DNA from: Populus alba
Taxonomy: Eukaryota; Streptophyta; Magnoliopsida; Malpighiales; Salicaceae
Direction of reading: 5' to 3'
Length of the DNA: 64,000 bases
Assembly (NCBI RefSeq): GCF_005239225.2
Contig: NC_133291.1
Coordinates: forward strand, 1,426,001-1,490,000
Shown here piece after piece: positions 59,848 to 64,000 of the stretch (positions within the stretch are counted from its first letter, which is position 1; each line of letters begins with the position of its first letter). The translations under genes were made by a program, and so were the position numbers. A model generated the notes under the pieces. It did not search any database. It saw only the letters and a list, made by a program, of their open reading frames with translations, and had not been told where the DNA came from.

Positions 59848-60821
59848 TTTCTAAAATTCCTAGTACCTCTCACTTTGTAATCTTACCTATTATAGAAAGG
59901 AACGCGTGTTTTGGGTTTCTGTTTCTGTGGAGGGTGGCGGTACTGTGGAGGACTCAATTGATGAAAACAAAAGTTAAGGAACCCAAATGGAAAAAAAATA
60001 AAAAACACACTTGTCTAATCCACCCTCCATTGTGAGTACGTGAACATGTTTAACACTGCTCGACAGTACCCCCGAAAATGTTTTAGTATATTTGTTATTT
60101 GAAGTACACTATGACGGCGTACATGGAATTTTCTTACACTAGCGCTTGTTTAGTGATTTGTTTATCTTAACCTTTGTCTCCTTGAGCATATGTTCGTCAA
60201 CTACTACTAGGATTTATGTACATAGATATCTTTCTACTCCGCGTGTGTGCTAACAATGGGCAAAACTTGCACAACAAACTGGGTTGTTCAGTCAATATTT
60301 CTTATTGCAGTTACAACTTTGAATTAATAGATTTAAATTTCTTTTTCCCACAATATCATAGACACTTTGCATCATTGAATATAAATAGATATGTACTTAG
60401 AAACCGTGTTCGAATGTCTGACTTGTAATTAAAAACCTTGGTGCCTGTTCTTGGGTGTTAAAGCACACCATCCTTGCATCACTGCGAGTGGAATGTTAGG
60501 CCATCTGCATGGTTGATACACTGAACAGTCTTCTATTCTTGCACAAATTGAATTTCAGGTCCATAAATACTCACGGAACATCATTTCATTTGATCGATGG
60601 CATGCTTTATTAAGTCTGTGTAAGAGTGATCTGCTATTCTGAATTACTGGTGACCAGCATACTGTATATACATTAGAAGTGGACATGGAATTTCAGATTC
60701 CTTGTTGAAGATAGCGGTCAGTATATTAGAACCACTAGAAGACCTGTGCATCTAACAGTGGCTCAAGTATTGAAGCCAACAACTAAAACATACATAGAGA
60801 AAAATCGCACCGATAAAGAAG

Positions 60822-61513
60822 GCAAGCAAAGTTCACAAACGCAGCCCCTCATCTCTAGATCAGTTCATTCGAGAATGTCAAACTTGGCATCAAGGCTCTC
60901 TTTTTATGCAGAAAACACCGCAGAAGATATTGTATAAAATCTTAATATGCAAATATATATGAATGCAATATACGAGGAAAAAAGAAAGATAGATCAAATA
61001 TCACAAATAACATATAACAGTCTTTTGTTGTTGTATTTAAAGAACGTTACCTTCCTGAGAAAAAAGATACTACAAGCAAAAGCAACACGTCTCTCTGCAA
61101 AAATCTTGGAACTTAAAAATGGAGACAGTGAGAAATCGTTAAAAGGATGTGTTCCAACTGGAACACAGGCTCAGAAAGTACTTTCTAATCCTCTTAGCAA
61201 AGTTTTCATGTACTGTTTAAAAGAATCAGAGAAGAATGGTGTACTCCTCTGAATCCAATTCAGTGTCCACACTGCCTTATCAGCAACTCAAGGAAGGGTT
61301 TCAGTAGTATTGAACAACCTACGCTTCTCCCTCGAGTCCTTAATGTACGTCTCCAAAAGCAAACTATACATCTCTGAAGGTGAGAAGCAAAAATTTCCTA
61401 AATCAAGAGATTTGCAATGCACCATTAGAGAAAAGGTGTACCAACTTCACTCACAAAGCTCTACCAGGATGGATGTTCTGCATTGCCATTTGAAATCCAT
61501 AGAGTGCCCGACC
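60822..61513 (-). pseudogene. RNR2: RNR2 pseudogene, copy 4
   Basis: Orthologue of copy 2 with the GRALYGFQMAMQNIHP exon intact (61513 downward) and extra one-base indels elsewhere, for example near 60838, 60908 and 61182. Confidence 0.8.
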
Positions 61514-62690
61514 CTGAGACAATGAAAATGCCTTTTGGTCGGTAGTCGAAACCTTCCGAATGTAATTCTAACTTTACTTTTACAAATAGAAATTCTAGAA
61601 TAGGGCAATCCGTCCCCATGCAGAAGAAGGAGCTCAAATTATCTCCCCAACAAAATAATACATAATTTTAAAAAAATCACGAATAAGGACATGATCTATA
61701 TTAGCCTTCCACATTCATCTAAAGCAACATGTTAGCCTAATTTGAATGCAGCAACACGAAAGAAAGGCATAAATTAAGAAATTAAGGACCCATGGAGAAA
61801 ACTTAATCAAAACTCCTTTCCTGGATAACAATAGTGTACTAAATCAAGTATAAAGACCGGGGCACATGAAAGAAACTCTTTATGAGGCTAAAATCTGGTT
61901 AAGAAATGAAGACCATCGATCCGAACATAAACAAAACTTGCCTCTTTGATGATGTGTTCTTGTCTGCTACTCCGCCACTCTGTTGCGTTCCTGGTGGCTG
62001 TGAGGATTGAGGAAACAAAGCTCAACAGCTTGAGCTTGGAAAGAACGAAGAAAGGGCACCTGATTGCTTCTATCAGAGTTGGTGGTTGTGAGGGTCGAGT
62101 TGGAGATTTTGATTTTCATTCCCGGGTGTCCGGTACGAGTAATGAGGATGAAAATAAATAATAATAATAAAAAAAATCAGACCCGTCGGTTTGGATTCGA
62201 TCAAGCTGGATCGACAAAATGAATTTCTAAAAAATTTATTCGGATTAAACGAATTTCACAAAATCAAAATCTTGAACAATTCAACTACAAACTTAGCTCG
62301 GATTATGGTACGTAATCTTAAAAATCGTTCTCTGTATTCCATTCTGTTGGTTCATGAAGCCAGTACCGTGGAGCTGAATTCTATATTTTGGTCAAACAAA
62401 CAAGAGTTTTAATTCCATTCCACGCTCTAGTTTCTACCAAGGAAGACTTGACAAATACTTCAAGCACAGACAATGTAGTGGTCCATCGGGATTGTTGAGA
62501 ACAAAGAGAAAAAAAAGATGAGAATTTTTATGATTCCAACAATTTACTTTTTCAAAAATTAGAAAAACAACGTCTGGACGCGTTTCCAAACCAAACCTTA
62601 AACCCACTTAACGGGCAAAAAAGACTTGCCCCGTTCAACAAGGAAAGCTAAAAATGTCGAGATTGGAAGGGAACTGCCCTGCTGGAGTGC
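61514..62690. other. Unit III/IV junction and 5' flank of MMP-A6
   Basis: At about 61588 the RNR2 flank (TTTTACAAATA) joins directly to GAAATTCTAGAATAGGGC, which in unit I lies 3.2 kb further on (24868). The hAT element and surrounding DNA are absent. From 61602 the sequence repeats base 1. Confidence 0.75.
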
Positions 62691-62698
62691 TATATAAA
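62691..62698 (+). promoter_or_regulatory. TATA box of MMP-A6
   Basis: TATATAAA, with the ATG at 62777. Confidence 0.7.
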
Positions 62699-62776
62699 CA
62701 AGCCAGATTATCAATGTCTAGCATCCATAAGTTCTCCTCTTGAACCCACAAGTGAAGGAGAGTCCTGGATTTGATC

Positions 62777-63716
62777 ATGTCTACAATGACAGCTAGAAGT
62801 TTTCCGATTTTTGTAGCCATTTTACTTCTTGTCGCGATGCAATCACGCACCATCCAATCAAAACCGAGTGGAGATCCTTTGGGTTCATCAAACACCTGGA
62901 GGGATGCCACAAGAAATGAATCTGTCAAAGGGCTTCAGGAGCTCAAAAGATATCTTGAGAAATTTGGATACCTGAACTATGGTCATCAAGGAAAGAAGGG
63001 CCATGGCCATGCCAATGACGATGAGTTCGATGATCTTTTAGAGTCTGCAGTCAAGGCATACCAGCAGAACCATCATTTGAACGTTACAGGAAGCCTAGAC
63101 AACAGTACAGTGCACGAAATGATGCAGCCTCGATGTGGCGTGCCAGATGTTGTCAATGGCACAAAGCATTACCATACTCACAAGTCCATCCACACACTGG
63201 CTCACTACAATTTCATTCCTGGAAATCCTAGATGGACAAAAAGGCAACTGACGTACACGTTTCGTTCCAGTGTCCAAGTCCCGGCTGCACAGAACATAAG
63301 GTCCATCTGCGCAAAAGCTTTTCAAAGATGGGCACAGGTCACCGAATTCACTTTTCAGGAAGTTACCGGTAGCTCCCCTGCAGATATTGTAATCGGATTC
63401 CATCGCGGAGACCATAACGATGGTTCCGCCTTCGACGGTCCTCAAGGGGTCTTAGCCCATGCTACTTCACCAGCTAGGAATGCAATTTTCCATTTCGATG
63501 CGGATGAAAATTGGAGTGAAAACCCAGGACCTAACCAGATGGACCTGGAATCTGTAGCCGTGCATGAAATAGGACATCTTCTCGGTCTCGACCACAATGA
63601 TGATCCAAATGCCGATGCCATCATGTCTTCCGGAATTCGTTCTGGGATTGCGAAAAGGGATTTTGCGTGCGGATGATATTCAGGGCGTACGAGCTTTATA
63701 CGGATTCGCTAATTGA
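62777..63716 (+). pseudogene. MMP: MMP-A6, first-type MMP-A with three one-base indels
   Basis: Matches A1, including Gly77 and the SGIRSGIAKRD loop. A lost T near 62880 and a gained A at 62914-62916 change about 13 propeptide residues, then restore the frame. A gained T at 63661-63664 shifts the end, so translation stops at 63676 and the final 17 residues, including the DDIQGVRALYG helix, are lost. The zinc motif and Met-turn remain in frame. All three changes sit in base runs, so sequence error is as likely as real decay. Confidence 0.75.
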
Positions 63717-64000
63717 AGCACGTACGAAGGGAGAATGATGCTTGCAGTTTCTATTATCTAAATTAAGAATAAATTTCCATCAGTTTCCAGTTACGAATTT
63801 GTGTTTAATTAGGCCATCCTGATCGATCTTAGAGAGGTTGTTAGAGTCTTTATTTGCAAAGTATCTCCTTGCAAGCCTAAGACTGTTTTGTAAACCATTT
63901 CTTCGAGATTGTAACTAAATTATGTTCGCAAAATACAAATAAACGCTGATTATTTGGACGAGTCTCTTCAAGGTCTATTTGTGCAGCCAGCCGCATGTTG
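63717..64000. other. MMP-A6 3' flank, cut by window end
   Basis: Matches 2114-2397 with few changes. An MMP-B copy is expected about 1.4 kb beyond the window. Confidence 0.6.

Overview
This is nuclear DNA of a flowering plant. The intergenic DNA is AT-rich, the genes have TATA boxes and AATAAA signals, and two intronless families of secreted plant proteins are present. hAT, LTR and LINE remnants are also seen. A common MITE-like motif and the style of the large LTR look like poplar or willow (Salicaceae). That placement rests on memory of repeat families, not on a search.

The window is a tandem array of one composite module. A full module reads: MMP-A (first type, +), MMP-B (+), an orphan MMP-B promoter, MMP-A (second type, +), antisense MMP debris, a glycine-rich protein gene GRP (-), an RNR2 pseudogene (-), antisense MMP debris, a second GRP (-), and a second RNR2 pseudogene (-). 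Unit I is 1-24881. Unit II starts at 24882 with the same sequence as base 1 and runs to the 500-N gap at 44640-45139. Unit III runs from the gap to about 61587. Unit IV starts there and leaves the window at 64000. Six MMP-A copies (1175, 6951, 26055, 31471, 49666, 62777), three MMP-B copies (3794, 28720, 46388) and six GRP copies (13855, 19148, 34755, 39255, 53777, 59074) are visible. The copies right of the gap (MMP-B3, MMP-A5, MMP-A6) are frameshifted by single-base, mostly homopolymer, indels.

The MMPs are secreted matrixin zinc proteases with a cysteine-switch propeptide and no C-terminal anchor. The GRPs are secreted Gly/Ser/Tyr proteins of cell-wall type. Both products should meet in the apoplast, but a functional link is only suggested by co-duplication.

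Unit-specific insertions include a 2706-bp probable solo LTR (8104-10809, with an exact empty site in paralogous copies), an 829-bp non-autonomous hAT element (23385-24213, 8-bp target duplication), a 5'-truncated LINE carrying a zf-RVT domain (about 40919-41990) and a diverged LTR piece (about 42097-43412). Antisense MMP relics and intron-bearing RNR2 pseudogene pieces show that the GRP half of the module was assembled from duplicated gene fragments. I see no tRNA, rRNA, CRISPR or viral genes.
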